The position numbers and the translations under genes are program-made. DNA of 64,000 nt from Haemonchus contortus (taxonomy: Eukaryota > Nematoda > Chromadorea > Rhabditida > Trichostrongylidae). Numbering within the stretch: position 1 is the first letter of the stretch; every line of letters begins with the position of its first letter. Positions 63,949 to 64,000 of the stretch are shown in pieces. The notes below the pieces were generated by a model. That model made no database searches. It had not been told where the DNA came from and saw nothing but the letters and a program-made list of their open reading frames with translations. The stretch covers positions 7,888,007-7,952,006 of the forward strand of contig LS997562.1 of assembly GCA_000469685.2 (NCBI GenBank), in the 5' to 3' direction.

Positions 63949-64000
63949 TTGAGCAATCTCGTTTCCAGACACTCATTTGGAACTAGTTAACCGACTGCAA
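63949..64000. other. Window right edge
   Basis: Sequence outside the Tc1/mariner end; too short to classify. Confidence 0.4.

Noticed and set aside
63498..63986. 162-codon plus-strand frame
   Set aside because: It overlaps the minus-strand transposase HTH region and is its antisense shadow.

Overview
This window looks like nuclear DNA of a parasitic clade V (strongylid) nematode, most likely a blood-feeding hookworm. The reasons are: AT-rich sequence; short introns with nematode TTTCAG/TTACAG acceptors; cathepsin B-like proteases carrying the YW[LI]IANSW..DWGE signature described for blood-feeding helminths; and RTE, BEL/Pao, mariner and Tc1 elements. I assigned this by recognition only; no search was run.

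The genes are a cluster of cathepsin B-like cysteine proteases, all on the minus strand. Copy 1 (138-2742) loses its last exon at the left edge. Copy 2 (13200-16149) and copy 4 (56099-60352) are complete. Copy 3 (34478-39558) has an open frame but carries glycine at the catalytic cysteine position. There are three relics (7284-7441, 7818-8580, 28120-28597). The complete copies share a 12-exon plan with nearly identical exon lengths. In every copy the start codon sits on its own tiny first exon, which ends exactly in ATG. Upstream of each copy lie a TATA-like box, a TCACAA-N3/4-GATTA motif and a GATAAG site, which suggests common, probably intestinal (GATA-factor), control.

Two blocks are paralogous: about 1-7450 and 13200-28700. 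Each holds a protease gene, the same non-LTR debris, the same tRNA-derived SINE and the same protease relic, in the same order. The second block was later split by a 7.7-kb BEL/Pao LTR retrotransposon (19287-27003, minus strand) flanked by a perfect 5-bp target duplication (GTACC). The BEL copy is defective in gag and pol. It keeps a 489-codon 3' frame with a coiled coil and three zinc knuckles, placed directly behind a textbook splice acceptor.

The rest is repeat-rich: Helitron-like elements (9703-11906, 49241-50414, and related minus-strand ends at 46928 and 48110), tandem arrays (46225-47860), a 207-bp GC-rich palindrome (48493-48699), broken RTE copies (32580-34020, 41360-43640, 48125-49140), mariner/Tc1 elements (40018-41240, 52520-54080, 54651-55817, 62646-63948), and palindromic or MITE insertions that have enlarged the introns of protease copy 3. 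Coordinates of exons and repeat ends were placed by eye from splice and repeat motifs.
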